A stretch of 64,000 nt of DNA from Candidatus Caldilinea saccharophila (GCA_016710365.1 JADJVW010000016.1:62001-126000), one strand, 5' to 3'. Counted from the stretch's first letter, positions 1-12,090 are shown. Numbers and translations: made by a program. Notes: generated by a model not told the origin, from the sequence alone.

Positions 1-740
<740 letters not shown>

Positions 741-787
741 TTCATGCCTTTGGAAATGATTCTGTCGTAAAGGAGTGCATACGTTAC

Positions 788-901
788 ATGGCCCGCAGAA
801 AATTATCACGCAACGAGAAAATCTTCTATGGCGTCAGCCTGTTGATCGTGTTTAGCATGGTTTTCAGTATGGTGGCTTCCCTGTTTACCATGGGGTTGTA
901 G
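788..901 (+). CDS. 37-residue single-pass membrane protein
   Basis: This short ORF has an AAAGGAG ribosome binding site at 768-774, ahead of the ATG. The product begins with a basic segment (MARRKLSRNEKIF) followed by about 22 hydrophobic residues rich in Val, Phe, Met and Ser, which reads as one transmembrane helix with the N terminus inside. It sits 47 bases after thrC and 27 before the DMT permease, behind an extended -10 promoter. I do not recognise a named family, and no function is assigned. The basic-then-hydrophobic composition and the strong RBS are the reasons to believe it. Confidence 0.6.
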   Translation: MARRKLSRNEKIFYGVSLLIVFSMVFSMVASLFTMGL

Positions 902-928
902 TCCCATCCACCCTCTGCCCGATCGATA

Positions 929-1855
929 GTGAACGACCGCCCCGACCTTGCGCCGCCAGCACCCGCCGTGCCCGAGTCCCCTACGGACGTGAGCACGGCG
1001 GCGTCGCGTAGTGGCCTGTTGCTGGTCGGGGCGGCGGTGCTCTTTTTCAGCACGAGTCCTGTGCTGGTGCGCTGGGCCGCGGTGAGTCTCTCCAGCTATG
1101 AAATTGCGGCGGGACGGCTGCTGCTGGCGGGCCTGCTCGTGTTGAGCGTCGCAGCTTTGCGCGGAGAACGCCTGGCCGCGCCTGCGCGTTGGCCGATGTT
1201 TGTGCTGGTCGGGTTGGTGGCCGCCATCCATTTTGGCGCCTACATCGGGTCGCTCAGCTTCACCACGATCGCGCACAGCCTCGCCCTTGTCTATACAGCG
1301 CCGATTTTCTCGGCGCTTTTGTCGTGGTGGCTCTTGGGCGAGACCCTGAAGCCGCAACAGTGGACAGGCATCGTGATCGCCGTTACGGGTGTGGCGATTA
1401 TGGCGGGCTTTGAACCGCGCTTCGACCGTACGATGCTGATCGGCGATGCATTGGCTTTATTGAGCGCCGTCACTTTTGCCATCTACAGCATCGCTGGACA
1501 CCGTCAGCGCCATCACGTGTCGTTGCTGGTTTATGCGGGCGCCATCTATTTGGCCGGTGGGCTGTGGCTGCTGCCTCTGGCCGCGCTGAACTTCTCCGCA
1601 CGCGGCTACACGTTGCCGGCGATACTGAGCGTGGTCGCGCTGGCGGTGATCCCGCTGGGCGTGGGACACACGCTCTACAACGCCGCGCTGCGCCGGATGC
1701 GCGCCACCAACGTCAACTTGATCGCCACCCAGGAAGTCACCGGCGGCATCTTGCTGGGCATTTTGCTGCTGGGGGAAATCCCCAGCCTGGCAACGCTGAC
1801 CGGCATTGGCGTGACGCTGGTTGGCATCATTCTTGTGCTTTTCGAACCAGCGTAG
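929..1855 (+). CDS. EamA-family (DMT superfamily) membrane transporter
   Basis: The 308-residue product is a ten-helix drug/metabolite transporter made of two EamA repeats of five helices each. The first repeat starts near residue 28 (LLLVGAAVLFFSTSPVLVRWAA in the full protein) and the second near residue 170 (GDALALLSAVTFAIYS). The repeat-typical E residues followed by a final hydrophobic helix are present at the C terminus (LGEIPSLATLTGIGVTLVG). The chosen start is GTG at 929. Substrates of this superfamily include amino acids, purines and nucleotide sugars, and cannot be read from sequence. The gene stops 6 bases before lysA, so an exporter for an amino acid or diamine is a reasonable guess, but only a guess. 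Confidence 0.85.
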   Translation: MNDRPDLAPPAPAVPESPTDVSTAASRSGLLLVGAAVLFFSTSPVLVRWAAVSLSSYEIAAGRLLLAGLLVLSVAALRGERLAAPARWPMFVLVGLVAAIHFGAYIGSLSFTTIAHSLALVYTAPIFSALLSWWLLGETLKPQQWTGIVIAVTGVAIMAGFEPRFDRTMLIGDALALLSAVTFAIYSIAGHRQRHHVSLLVYAGAIYLAGGLWLLPLAALNFSARGYTLPAILSVVALAVIPLGVGHTLYNAALRRMRATNVNLIATQEVTGGILLGILLLGEIPSLATLTGIGVTLVGIILVLFEPA

Positions 1856-1861
1856 GTCATC

Positions 1862-3244
1862 ATGCACGAATCTGTCATCCCACCTTCTTTTATGGCGTCT
1901 CTTCTGGTGGAACGCCGCCTGGCGCTCTTTCCACGCACCGTCACCGTTGCATCGTCAGCGCTTACAGCCAACAGCGCTGAATTGACGATCGGCGGTTGCA
2001 GCTTACACGCGTTGGCCGCGGCGTATGGCACGCCGTTCTACTGTTTCGACGCCGCCACCCTCGACGCCGCTGCCCAGGCCTATCAGCGCGCACTGGCGCG
2101 CCATTATCCGGGTGAAGCCGCCGTGACCTATGCCGGCAAAGCTTACCTTTCACGCGCCATAGGGCAGTGGACGCAGCGCCACGATCTGTGGGTGGATTGC
2201 ACGGGGGCCGGCGAGATCGGCATTGCCGTGGCCGGGGGCGTTCCGCGTGCGCGCATCCTCGTGCATGGCGTCAACAAAAGTGACGCGGATCTGGATGCGG
2301 CCGTTGCGCACGCGGCGGTGATTGTTGTGGACAACCTGGCGGAGCTGCATCGGTTGACGCCGCGCTTGCAGGCCAGTGCGACCCCGCCCGCGCTCTGGCT
2401 GCGCGTGCGGCCGGGGGTGGCGGTCGACACCCATGCCTATCGCCAGACGGGACAGGAGGACAGCAAATTTGGCATGTCGCCGTTAGAGGTGATGGCCGCG
2501 GTGCGGCACTGTCTGCAACACGGGTTTCTGCTCAGCGGGCTGCATTTTCATCAAGGTTCGCACTTTCACGACCCGGCGCCGATCGGCCCGGCGTTGGAAA
2601 TCGTGCTTGACCTGGTCGCCGAATTAGCTGCGACCACCGGCTGGCAGCCGCACGCGCTCTCGCCTGGCGGCGGCTGGGGCGTGGCCTATCACGAAGACGA
2701 CTTGCCGCAGCCTGATCTGGAAGACTATGTGCGCTTTGTGGCTCACGCTGTGGTGGAAGGTTGTCGCCAGCGCGGGCTTGCGCTGCCCGCGCTGCACCTG
2801 GAGCCGGGGCGCAGCCTGATCGCGCGCGGCGGCGTCGCCGTCTACACCGTGGGCGCCGCCAAACAGACGTCCGCACGGCGCTGGCTTTTCATCGACGGCG
2901 GCATGGCCGACAACCCTCGCCCCGCGCTCTACGGCGCGCGATACAGCGCGCTGCCGGTGGCTGGGCTGGGGCGGGAATTTACTGATAGGGTCTGGATTGC
3001 CGGGCCTTTTTGCGAGAGTGGGGACATCTTGATCGAGAACCTCCTCATGCCCGACGTGCAGGCGCAGGAGTTGCTTGCCATCCCGGTGAGCGGCGCTTAC
3101 CACCTGGCGATGCAGAGCAACTACAACGGTGCGCGCAAACCCGCCGTCCTTTGGCTGGAGCAGGGCCAGGCGCAGTTGATTCAGCGCCGCGAGACCCTGG
3201 CGGATCTGCTCGCACGCGATGCAGAGCTGACGCCGCCGATCTAG
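1862..3244 (+). CDS. lysA: Diaminopimelate decarboxylase-like PLP enzyme
   Basis: This fold-type III PLP decarboxylase of 460 residues most likely removes CO2 from meso-diaminopimelate to give lysine. The PLP lysine is in the TYAGKAYL segment at about residue 93; SGLHFHQGS and SPGGGWG supply phosphate and ring contacts, EPGRSLIA is the arginine-containing substrate-side loop, and CESGD (about residue 380) carries the catalytic cysteine that acts from the partner subunit. The N-terminal barrel runs from about residue 50 to 320 and the beta-domain follows. The first 40 residues look poorly conserved, so the true start could be internal. Ornithine or carboxynorspermidine decarboxylases share the fold, but the CESGD context and length fit LysA best. 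Confidence 0.85.
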   Translation: MHESVIPPSFMASLLVERRLALFPRTVTVASSALTANSAELTIGGCSLHALAAAYGTPFYCFDAATLDAAAQAYQRALARHYPGEAAVTYAGKAYLSRAIGQWTQRHDLWVDCTGAGEIGIAVAGGVPRARILVHGVNKSDADLDAAVAHAAVIVVDNLAELHRLTPRLQASATPPALWLRVRPGVAVDTHAYRQTGQEDSKFGMSPLEVMAAVRHCLQHGFLLSGLHFHQGSHFHDPAPIGPALEIVLDLVAELAATTGWQPHALSPGGGWGVAYHEDDLPQPDLEDYVRFVAHAVVEGCRQRGLALPALHLEPGRSLIARGGVAVYTVGAAKQTSARRWLFIDGGMADNPRPALYGARYSALPVAGLGREFTDRVWIAGPFCESGDILIENLLMPDVQAQELLAIPVSGAYHLAMQSNYNGARKPAVLWLEQGQAQLIQRRETLADLLARDAELTPPI

Positions 3245-3271
3245 CGCCGCCGATCCAGCGTCGCAGGTGTG

Positions 3272-3592
3272 TTAGATCGCTTCTTTCTTTTCCATCCTGG
3301 CGTTGCGCCGCGTGGCGGGGCGCTCGTCGAGCATCCGCAGCAGCTCGATCACCACATCGTCGATGCGGCGTTTGTAGCGCAACATATCCCGGCGGCATTC
3401 GACCTCTGCCGATGTCTCTGTCTTGAAGGTGCGCAGCGTCTCTTCCAACTCTGCGTCGACCAATAGACGCCCACGATTGACCGCATTTCCGCGCAAAAAT
3501 TCACGCAATTCCAGTGAAATCGTCGTATCGTAGTGGGTCAGATCGTTATGGAGATCGACCAGCCGGTCGGATGCGATGGCTGGCATCGGCAT
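3272..3592 (-). CDS. Conserved-looking helical protein of unknown function
   Basis: The 106-residue product is highly charged and predicted mainly helical, with Glu/Arg/Leu-rich stretches (DAELEETLRTFKTET, MLRYKRRIDDVVIELLRML) that could form a coiled coil. I chose ATG at 3592 because GAGGTC lies just upstream; a GTG at 3637 would add 15 residues but has no ribosome binding site. It is convergent with lysA and divergent from recA. No family is recognised. Amphipathic periodicity and codon use consistent with its neighbours argue that it is real. Confidence 0.55.
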   Translation of the reverse strand: MPMPAIASDRLVDLHNDLTHYDTTISLELREFLRGNAVNRGRLLVDAELEETLRTFKTETSAEVECRRDMLRYKRRIDDVVIELLRMLDERPATRRNARMEKKEAI

Positions 3593-3849
3593 CGACCTCA
3601 ACGTATCCCAGGCTCGGTTCAATTTGCGTCGATACACAGATATTGTCCAGTTGTGTTGTCTTGCAGGTGTGGCATTCGCAAGCAGGGGAAAGCAATCGAA
3701 CGTTTATGAAGCGGCTTTGTGGACAGGACGCACCATCGGTGTGCGATATGTTCGATTATAAGGACGCTGGGCAAACTGTCAAAAAAAACGATGCTTGTGC
3801 AACACGAATAAAAGGCCACGGTTTACGCGTCAAAAGCAGGCAAAATAGT

Positions 3850-3879
3850 TTGACAAAATGAGAACATTTGTGCTATACT
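3850..3879 (+). promoter_or_regulatory. recA promoter (TTGACA / TATACT, 18-bp spacer)
   Basis: A consensus -35 hexamer TTGACA at 3850-3855 and a -10 hexamer TATACT at 3874-3879 are separated by 18 bases. TG at 3871-3872 adds an extended -10 element. This lies 80 bases ahead of the recA start, with no gene between. Confidence 0.75.
3862..3873. promoter_or_regulatory. Candidate LexA/DinR SOS operator inside the recA promoter
   Basis: The 12-mer GAACATTTGTGC fits the DinR-type LexA box GAAC-N4-GTTC with one mismatch in the right half. It lies between the -35 and -10 hexamers of the recA promoter, where a repressor would block RNA polymerase. LexA control of recA through such boxes is established in Gram-positive bacteria; its use here is inference from position and similarity. 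Confidence 0.5.
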
Positions 3880-3958
3880 GTCCTTTGTTGAAAAGATGAT
3901 TTCTCTTTGTGAGCACAAGAGCGCTTACCCACCCACGATCGCAACGAAAGGATTTCTC

Positions 3959-5061
<1,103 letters not shown>

Positions 5062-5429
5062 CAGGAACGGTGGGCCCGCACTCCACCGTTCCTGGGCCGT
5101 TTCACAACCGAAACGGTCAAGCAATGGCACGCGGATGACGCGGATCAGGCGGGTTTTCGCTGATCGAATCCGCAGCGATCTGTCAAATCTGCGTCATCCG
5201 CGTGCTACTTCTATGTAGCTGAATAGATGCTCCGACAATTTCATACGATCATTTTGGGTGTGCAGATCTCGGTCGCACACCCTTTTTTGTGGTACAGTTC
5301 TACAAAAACTCAGTACTTCACGAAACTCACACAAAACCACCAAGAGCACAAAGGACGCTATCTTTAACTTTGTGACTTCGTGTGAGACCAAATCTTGAAC
5401 TACTGAAACTTACAAAAAAAGGGGCAGCT
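5062..5429. repeat. Gene-free spacer with two palindromic repeats
   Basis: No gene is visible. A perfect 15-bp inverted repeat (GCACGCGGATGACGC at 5127-5141 and its complement at 5191-5205) forms a long hairpin of the 'cgcggat...atccgcg' type that recurs at 6370-6545 and 46914-47002. A second element at about 5310-5385 carries the 'cacgaa...cacaaag...ctttgtga...ttcgtg' pattern of another family also seen at 7741-7840 and 43996-44088. The first hairpin could also help end recA transcription. Confidence 0.65.
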
Positions 5430-6350
5430 ATGACCATCCATACTTTTACGCCGTCGCACTACTTCAACGTCCTGGCGACTGTGCCACCGGTTTTGAGGCT
5501 GGCGCCGGGCGACGCCGTGCATACGACCACCGTCGACGCGCATGGCATCGACGCCGAACGCCGCCAGGTGACGCCGCCCGGCAATCCCATGACCGGCCCC
5601 TTCTTCGTTGAAGGCGCCGAACCGGGTGATACGTTGGTCGTGCATCTCGACGCCATCACGCCCAATCGCACCTACGGCTGGAGTGGTGTGATGCTGGCGC
5701 CAAACGTCGTCGATCCGAGCTTTGTGGCGGAACTGCCGTGGCCGCCCGCGGGCACGCGCCGCCGCGGCGAGTGGCATGTCGATGTAGCCGCAGGGACGGC
5801 AACTTTGCGCGATCCCGTAGTGCCCGGCGGGATGGTGCTGCCGTTGGCGCCAATGTTGGGCTGTTTTGGCGTGGCGCCCGCCGACGGCGAGGCCATCTCC
5901 ACCGCTACCTCTGGCCCGCAAGGCGGCAACATGGATTACCGCGGCTTCGTCGCCGGCGTCACCGTCTATTTTCCCGTCTTTGCGCCGGGTGCGCTCTTCT
6001 TCCTGGGCGATGGCCACGCGGTGCAGGGCGCAGGCGAGATCGCGGGCACAGGCGTCGAGATTTCCTGCGATGTACGCTTCACGGTGGATCTGCAGAAGGG
6101 GCGGCGGATTGCCTGGCCGCGCGGCGAGACAGCGAGCCACATTCTGACTGCCGGCAACGCGCGTCCGCTCGATCAGGCGCTGCAACATGCCACGACCGAG
6201 TTGGCGCGTTGGCTCCAGGAGGAGTACGGTCTGTCGCCGATCCATGCGCAGACGCTGCTCGGCCAGGCCGTCGACTACGAGGTCGGCAACGTCTTCGATC
6301 CGGCCTACACCATGATCTGCAAGCTGGAAAAGCGTTGGCTGGCGGCGTGA
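5430..6350 (+). CDS. Acetamidase/formamidase family hydrolase
   Basis: The 306-residue product belongs to the FmdA/AmdA family, which hydrolyses formamide or short-chain amides to ammonia and the acid in the cytoplasm. Family features are the early PGDAVHTTTVDAHG, the NPMTGPFFVEGAEPGDTLVVHL segment, the central GCFGVAP and GPQGGNMDYRG motifs that shape the metal site, and the FLGDGHAVQGAGEI motif with its conserved His and Glu. ATG at 5430 follows AAAAAAAGGGG and is preferred to an in-frame start at 5382 that would run back into the repeat. Length is normal. The physiological amide is unknown. Confidence 0.88.
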   Translation: MTIHTFTPSHYFNVLATVPPVLRLAPGDAVHTTTVDAHGIDAERRQVTPPGNPMTGPFFVEGAEPGDTLVVHLDAITPNRTYGWSGVMLAPNVVDPSFVAELPWPPAGTRRRGEWHVDVAAGTATLRDPVVPGGMVLPLAPMLGCFGVAPADGEAISTATSGPQGGNMDYRGFVAGVTVYFPVFAPGALFFLGDGHAVQGAGEIAGTGVEISCDVRFTVDLQKGRRIAWPRGETASHILTAGNARPLDQALQHATTELARWLQEEYGLSPIHAQTLLGQAVDYEVGNVFDPAYTMICKLEKRWLAA

Positions 6351-6614
6351 GCACAAGCATCGCTTGAACTACGCATAGCACGCGGATTTAGCGGATCGAA
6401 CTGATTTTTGCTAATTTCCCCTGTTTTAATCCGCGCTGGTAACTGTTCAGCCTGGCTCTATAGGCCACGGACTAGACGGATAAATCCGGATAATTTTCGG
6501 ATGCAATCCGTGAGAATCTGTCTAATCCGCAAAATCCGTGGTCTATTTTTGCGCCTGAACAATACCCTTGACATCTTATAAACCTGCTGATTCAGAGATT
6601 GATTTACGGAGAAA
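6351..6614. repeat. Spacer with two imperfect palindromic repeats
   Basis: A 'gcacgcggattt...aatccgcgc' hairpin spans roughly 6378-6437, and a second one pairs CCACGGA at 6465-6471 with TCCGTGG at 6535-6541, with extra pairing of the inner 'ctagacgga' and 'tctgtcta' segments. Both belong to the same dispersed family as 5127-5205. No ORF is supported. Confidence 0.6.
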
Positions 6615-7601
6615 ATGGCAATGGAAAAAGTGATGAAGGCCATTCAAATTCGAGAAACAGGTGGCCTGGATAAGCTGATCCTCACGGAGATCGTTGTGCC
6701 CGAACCGGGGCCGGGTCAGGCGCGCATCAAGATCGAGTATGCCGGGCTGAACTTCATTGACATCTATCAGCGGTCAGGACAATATAAGCTGCCGCTGCCC
6801 TTTACGCCAGGGATGGAAGCAAGCGGCGTCGTGGATGCGATTGGCCCGGATGTCACCGAGTTCAAACCCGGCGCACGCGTCGCCTACTGTATGGTCAACG
6901 GCGCCTACGCCGAGTACGCGCTTGCGCCGGCGGCCAAGCTCGTGCTGATGCCAACCAGCCTTGCCATGGACACGGCCGCGGCGCTGATGTTGCAGGGGAT
7001 GACTGCGCATTATCTGGCGTTCAGCACCTTTGCACTTGCCGGCCATCACACCGCGCTGATCCATGCCGCGGCAGGTGGCACAGGGCGCCTGCTGGTGCAG
7101 CTCGCCAAGCGCACCGGCGCACGCGTGATCACGACGGCCGGCACGGAGGAGAAAGCCGCGCTCGCCCGTAGCGCCGGCGCCGACGAGGTGATCATCTACA
7201 CGCAAACTGATTTCGCGAGCGAGGTAAAACGGCTCACCAGCGGCGCCGGCGTCGATGTCGTCTATGATGCGGTGGGGCAGAGCACTTTTGCCGGTGGGCT
7301 GGATTGTCTGAAACCGCGCGGCCTCATGGTGCTGTGGGGACAGGCCAGCGGGCCGGTGGCGCCGTTCGATCCGCAGATTCTCAATCAGAAGGGGTCACTC
7401 TATCTGACGCGGCCGAGTTTGGGCGCCTACATTGCCAGCCGTGACGAGCTTTTGCAGCGCGCCGGCGAACTCTTTGCTTGGGTGCAACGCGGCGAACTCG
7501 ACGTGCGCATCGACCGCGTCTTTCCGTTGGCCGAAGCTGCGGAGGCGCACGCGTACATTGAGGCGCGTCAGACTAAAGGCAAGGTGCTGCTGCGCCCGTA
7601 G
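6615..7601 (+). CDS. Quinone oxidoreductase (zeta-crystallin type MDR)
   Basis: The 328-residue product is a zinc-free medium-chain dehydrogenase/reductase that reduces quinones or alpha,beta-unsaturated carbonyls with NADPH. The N-terminal GroES-like domain contains YAGLNFIDIYQRSGQY and PFTPGMEASGVV, both diagnostic for the QOR subfamily. The Rossmann domain carries HAAAGGTGRLLVQLAK, and VDVVYDAVGQSTF follows. The structural zinc cysteines are absent, as expected for QOR. ATG at 6615 has GGAGA upstream; MKAIQIRE at residue 7 is the conserved strand, so a slightly later start is possible. It stands alone between two repeat-filled spacers. Confidence 0.87.
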   Translation: MAMEKVMKAIQIRETGGLDKLILTEIVVPEPGPGQARIKIEYAGLNFIDIYQRSGQYKLPLPFTPGMEASGVVDAIGPDVTEFKPGARVAYCMVNGAYAEYALAPAAKLVLMPTSLAMDTAAALMLQGMTAHYLAFSTFALAGHHTALIHAAAGGTGRLLVQLAKRTGARVITTAGTEEKAALARSAGADEVIIYTQTDFASEVKRLTSGAGVDVVYDAVGQSTFAGGLDCLKPRGLMVLWGQASGPVAPFDPQILNQKGSLYLTRPSLGAYIASRDELLQRAGELFAWVQRGELDVRIDRVFPLAEAAEAHAYIEARQTKGKVLLRP

Positions 7602-7868
7602 GATCTGTTTGAAAAGTTCCTTATTTTAATGCAGAGTCGCAGAGAGGCGGAGGCTCGCAGAGAAAAGCAAGAATCGCTTTTCAAGGAACTCCTCTGCGTT
7701 TCTCTGCGTCGAAGCTATTTCTAAGAGACTGTTTGAAAAGTAACCACGAAGACACGAAGTACGCAAAGCGGCGCAAAGAAGCACCTGGAAGCCGTCTCTG
7801 CGATTCTCATCTTCGTGCCCCTTGTAGCTTCGTGGTGGGGCTTTTCAAACAGTCTCTAAGTCAGTGGT
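7602..7868. repeat. Nested inverted-repeat spacer
   Basis: AGAGACTGTTTGAAAAG at 7724-7740 pairs perfectly with its complement at 7841-7857, and inside it 'ccacgaag' pairs with 'cttcgtgg', giving a long stem-loop with a 'gacacgaag...gcaaag' core. A further 'cgcagagaggcggagg...cctctgcgtttctctgcg' hairpin fills 7630-7715. 'CTGTTTGAAAAGT' occurs twice as a direct repeat (from 7605 and from 7729). No coding sequence is supported; this looks like stacked MITE/REP-like elements. Confidence 0.65.
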
Positions 7869-9193
<1,325 letters not shown>

Positions 9194-9444
9194 CAAACTT
9201 CTCCAAATAAATGCAATAATTCTTGATGGATTGAAAGGTAAATGCAATGATAAAGTGAGCCGTCCGACAGTACACTGCCTGAATAGGAGTACACTATCGA
9301 ACGGTGAGCAGCGTAACGCATCTTTAGCAGCTTGCAAAACGCAATTTGTGGGACGCATCCCGTTTTCGCCGGAACAATAGACATTTTGCAGATCCTGTGG
9401 GATAATCTCCCCAGACTGATGACGAGATAGGAAAGAAGGTGCGT

Positions 9445-10683
9445 ATGGCAAAGTCAGAACGATATCCAAGTTATACGACGTGCGTCGCCCGCGCGTTAAG
9501 CGCTTCCCAGCAGCCGCTTTCCATCGATGCGCTGCTTGCGACCATTGGGCGCCAGCGACCGTTGGGGACAGGCGCGCGCCGCGCTATCTATCGTGCGGTG
9601 CGCGATATCTATCAGGCAGTGCCGGTGGCGCCCAGCCGTTTCGGTTGGCTTTCGCATCTGTTACAAGGGAACACCTTCCGGCATCCGCTGGCCGCCGAAG
9701 AAGCGCGCCGCGGGTATCTGTTGCTCGACGAACTCGAGCACGCCATCTTTTTCCCGCAGTTTTTCCAAAATCATCGCCCCGATTTGCGTCATCTTTCGGT
9801 CGAATTGTTGGGTGGCCCTTCGCTCCGCGCAGAAGCTGCCATCGAGCGCAAGATGTGGTCGCTGCGGTTGGGGGTGGCGTTTAGCGAATGGATCGACTAT
9901 CAGGGCGGCCAGGGCCGTGATGACATCATGATCACGGTGAAGGATGCGGAAGCGGGCAGCTATCTGGTGCGCTTGCAGCCGCGCGAGAGTCGTGACGAAG
10001 AGGCGATCCAGGAGCAGAACATGCGGGTGGCATTGGCGGCGGAGGAAATCGTCACTGCGTTACGCCGCGCCGACAAGGTGATCCCCACCTGGGAGTTGGC
10101 TGCTTTGCTGATTGGGCGCGATCTGTTCAGCGGCGTGGCGCCGCCGGACGACCTCCACATGGTGTTGCACAAGTACAGCATGTTGCGCGTCAAGGAAGAT
10201 GGCGCCGGCTACGCATTTGATCGCCGCGTCTCGCCCACGGCCGTGGGACATCAGGCCGCAAGCCGGGCGCAGAATCGCGCGGACAGCGCAGAGCGAGCGA
10301 CGCCGGAATGGGAATTGTCCGAGCCGACCGCCTGGGTCGACGATGAAGACGACATCTTTGCATTGCCGCCGGAAGAAGACACCTGTCCCGATTATGAGTC
10401 GTACCTGGAAGGCCACCGCATGTCCGGCGGGTCAGGGGAAGCGCTGTCGCACAGCGACTATCACCTGCTCGAAGCTGAGCTTGAGACCTTGCTGGGGCTA
10501 GAGCAGGAATTCGGCTACCTGCTGCCGGAGCAAAGCAAGCGCGTCGGAAATCTGGCGGATCGCCTCTTCATCGATCCAGAATCGCTGCGCGATGAAATGG
10601 AGGATGACTCCGACCAGGGCGGCACTTTTGATAACGGCCTTGACGACTTCGACGATGATCAGTCACCTTTCTGGAAAAACTGA
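9445..10683 (+). CDS. Unknown protein with helical N-terminal domain and acidic tail
   Basis: I do not recognise a named family. The first 55 residues (ARALSASQQPLSIDALLATIG...) resemble a winged-helix/HARE-type fold that could bind nucleic acid. A well-packed middle part follows (HPLAAEEARRGYLLLDELEHAIFFPQFFQ). From about residue 285 the protein is strongly acidic and probably disordered (DDEDDIFALPPEEDTC, then LDDFDDDQ). ATG at 9445 has GAAAGAAGG immediately upstream; a GTG at 9439 overlaps that site. The gene is monocistronic, closed by a terminator at 10713. The acidic tail suggests interaction with basic partners, which is inference. Confidence 0.7.
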   Translation: MAKSERYPSYTTCVARALSASQQPLSIDALLATIGRQRPLGTGARRAIYRAVRDIYQAVPVAPSRFGWLSHLLQGNTFRHPLAAEEARRGYLLLDELEHAIFFPQFFQNHRPDLRHLSVELLGGPSLRAEAAIERKMWSLRLGVAFSEWIDYQGGQGRDDIMITVKDAEAGSYLVRLQPRESRDEEAIQEQNMRVALAAEEIVTALRRADKVIPTWELAALLIGRDLFSGVAPPDDLHMVLHKYSMLRVKEDGAGYAFDRRVSPTAVGHQAASRAQNRADSAERATPEWELSEPTAWVDDEDDIFALPPEEDTCPDYESYLEGHRMSGGSGEALSHSDYHLLEAELETLLGLEQEFGYLLPEQSKRVGNLADRLFIDPESLRDEMEDDSDQGGTFDNGLDDFDDDQSPFWKN

Positions 10684-10712
10684 TTTTTGCGCGGCGTCAA
10701 TGATTATGGTTG

Positions 10713-10745
10713 AGACTGCACCCCACGATGCAGTCTTCTTTTTCT
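10713..10745 (+). terminator. Rho-independent terminator
   Basis: An 8-bp stem (AGACTGCA at 10713-10720 and its complement at 10729-10736) with an 8-base loop is followed by a T-rich run (tctttttcttt). It closes the acidic-tail gene. Confidence 0.8.
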
Positions 10746-10764
10746 TTACGATGACAGTGTTCTT

Positions 10765-11091
10765 ATGAACAAACCGGTCAACTGTCGCTACTTCTACGGC
10801 GACTATTTCCGTGGCAAGAATAAAGAAGAGTGCCGTTTGTTGGCGGCGAATCCCACCAACGCCCACCCCTGGAAACGCAGTTACTGCGACGCCTGCCCAG
10901 TGCCAGAGATACTGATTGCCAGCAATTCGCGCGACCTGGCCTTGGAAGCGACAGTTGTAAAACGTTTCCTGCGCGGGCAAGTCCAGGTGACTTTTGCCGT
11001 CTGCACCAAACACATGGAGGAATTGGCCGACCCGCGCTTTTGTCCGAAGTGCGCCGAGGAGCAGCGGCGGTCGGCGGGAGGTGGCGCTTGA
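10765..11091 (+). CDS. Small cysteine-rich protein, probable zinc ribbon
   Basis: The 108-residue product has paired cysteines YCDACP in the middle and CPKC near the end, plus single Cys in NCRYF, ECRLL and VCTKH, a pattern fitting one or two zinc sites. The N terminus (NCRYFYGDYFRGKNKEECRLL) reads as a conserved domain. No family name is assigned. Its stop codon overlaps the TTG start of the patatin gene, so the two are translationally coupled and probably co-transcribed. Confidence 0.65.
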   Translation: MNKPVNCRYFYGDYFRGKNKEECRLLAANPTNAHPWKRSYCDACPVPEILIASNSRDLALEATVVKRFLRGQVQVTFAVCTKHMEELADPRFCPKCAEEQRRSAGGGA

Positions 11092-12014
11092 AGCGAGCGT
11101 TTGTGTTGAGCGGCGGCGGTTCGTTGGGCGCCATGCAAGTTGGCGCACTGCGTGTGCTGCTGGAAAACAAAATTGTCCCAGATCTGATCGTCGGTTGTTC
11201 CGTAGGCGCGCTCAACGGATCGTTCCTGGCGATGGCGCCAACGATGGCTGAGGTCGAGCGCGCTGCCCAGGTGTGGCGCAACGTTACCACCGAGCGCGTC
11301 TATCCCGGCGCCAAGATGTGGGTGGTATGGCGTTTTCTAAGTGGCCAGGATAGTCTGTACGATAACCGCAGCTTTTACGAGTTTCTACAAGCCAGCGGCT
11401 GTACGCCGGCGCTCACCTTCGGGGATCTGCAGAGCAGCAAACTCTATGTCACCGCCACCCATCTCCGCACCGGACAGTTGCACGTTTTTGGCGACGACCC
11501 ACGCGACCGGGTTCTCGACGCCTTGATGGCAAGCACAGCGCTCACCCCCATGCACCCGCCGTGGGAGGTCAACGGCGAGCGCTACGTCGACGGCGGCACG
11601 GTCACGCCTTTACCGCTGCGCGTCGCCCTGGAACGTGACGCCACCGAAATCTACGCGCTCCATTTGCATCGCCCCGACAAGGAAGTCCGCACGCCGCGCC
11701 TGCGCGGGGTGACGGCGCTCATCAATCAGACCGTCAACACCATGCTTCGGCTTCAAGCCGACCATGACCTGCATCTTATCGAGACGGCGCGGCGTGTGCG
11801 GCTGCACTATTTGCCGTTGTGGACGGATGATCCGATCGAGCCGACTGACTTTGGTCATGCGCCCGCGCTGATCGAGCAAGGCTACGCACAGGCGGCGACG
11901 TTGATCGGGCGCGGCGACGATGCAACACTGGTGGATGCCGAGGCGGTGCACAATCATTGGTGGCAGGGTTGGCGGCTCCCTGTACAAGTTGACCGACAGT
12001 TGCATAATGAATGA
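11088..12014 (+). CDS. Patatin-like phospholipase
   Basis: This 308-residue serine hydrolase should cleave acyl esters of lipids. All catalytic elements are visible: the oxyanion loop GGGSLGAMQVG at about residue 9, the nucleophile elbow GCSVGALNG, and the Asp of the Ser-Asp dyad in YVDGGTVTPLPL. I place the start at TTG 11088, because the family N terminus (KRAFVLSGGGS) begins there, GGGAGG lies 6 bases upstream, and TTGA overlaps the previous stop. An open extension in the same frame back to 10830 lies over the preceding gene and is not needed. There is no signal peptide, so it is likely cytoplasmic or membrane-peripheral. Confidence 0.87.
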   Translation: MKRAFVLSGGGSLGAMQVGALRVLLENKIVPDLIVGCSVGALNGSFLAMAPTMAEVERAAQVWRNVTTERVYPGAKMWVVWRFLSGQDSLYDNRSFYEFLQASGCTPALTFGDLQSSKLYVTATHLRTGQLHVFGDDPRDRVLDALMASTALTPMHPPWEVNGERYVDGGTVTPLPLRVALERDATEIYALHLHRPDKEVRTPRLRGVTALINQTVNTMLRLQADHDLHLIETARRVRLHYLPLWTDDPIEPTDFGHAPALIEQGYAQAATLIGRGDDATLVDAEAVHNHWWQGWRLPVQVDRQLHNE

Positions 12015-12090
12015 TACGTAATGAGTAATTGAGTAATGCGTGATTGAGTAATGCGGGATTAGTAATTACGCATCACGCATTACTCATCAC
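12012..12090. repeat. Short 'gtaatgcgtgatt' tandem and inverted repeat
   Basis: The motif 'gagtaatgcgtgattgagtaatgcggga' runs forward from about 12029 and is met by its inverted copy 'attacgcatcacgcattactcatc' at about 12065-12088. The right arm overlaps the last codons of hutI. It can fold into a hairpin between the convergent patatin and hutI genes and may act as a bidirectional terminator. Confidence 0.55.
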
